From Lunatibacter sp035460985 (GTDB taxonomy: Bacteria > Bacteroidota > Bacteroidia > Cytophagales > Cyclobacteriaceae): a DNA stretch of 5,194 bases. Shown in pieces: positions 5,194-5,194 of this stretch. A program made the translations under genes and the position numbers. How positions within the stretch are numbered: the stretch's first letter is position 1; each line of letters begins with the position of its first letter. The stretch is from positions 1-5,194 of the forward strand of contig DATHWC010000277.1 of NCBI GenBank assembly GCA_035460985.1, given 5' to 3'. Under the pieces are notes generated by a model. That model ran no database searches. It saw only the letters and a program-made list of their open reading frames with translations, and had not been told where the DNA came from.

Positions 5194-5194
5194 A

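Overview
The window looks like chromosomal DNA from a member of the Bacteroidota, probably a Cytophagia-type marine or soil bacterium. The basis is indirect: two -7 boxes of the Bacteroidota form TAnnTTTG, one of them with a correctly spaced TTTG upstream; no Shine-Dalgarno sequences before the genes; and protein types (Tat-exported NHL propeller, exported clan GH-A glycosidase, outer-membrane barrel) that are common in that phylum. I cannot assign a genus.

Layout. (1) Positions 30-1096 (+) hold a Tat-exported NHL/peptidyl-amidoglycolate-lyase-like beta-propeller gene. It is broken by a one-base frame change between its signal peptide (reading frame from 30) and its propeller domain (frame of 119-1096). 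A heptamer of the -1 slippery type, AAACCCT, sits at 113-119, exactly where the frames must join. (2) Positions 1097-1780 are a gene-free stretch rich in small repeats: four diverged copies of a GCC...GGCCGAAATA element, an exact 34-bp tandem duplication, and a REP-like hairpin. (3) Positions 1781-2038 (-) form a compact stand-alone RNA transcription unit: a good Bacteroidota promoter, a short leader that folds into a hairpin, a 123-nt tRNA-like body, and an intrinsic terminator. (4) Positions 2176-4455 (-) encode an exported clan GH-A glycoside hydrolase. A perfect 14-bp-arm palindrome lies inside its coding sequence. (5) Positions 4615-5193 (-) hold the 3' part of an outer-membrane beta-barrel gene that runs off the right edge.

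The most unusual item is the tRNA-like RNA. Its acceptor stem, U8, D-loop GG, T-arm and 3-bp D-stem are those of a class II (Leu-like) tRNA. However, its anticodon loop lacks U33 and can collapse to a tetraloop, and its variable region is about 55 nt, far longer than in ordinary class II tRNAs. It has its own promoter and terminator, so it looks like a real expressed RNA rather than a dead tRNA, possibly one that does not decode.

The protein genes do not form an obvious single pathway. The glycosidase and the outer-membrane protein lie in the same direction and could be read together, although a -7 box lies just before the glycosidase. No SusC/SusD pair or regulator is present to define a polysaccharide utilisation locus.
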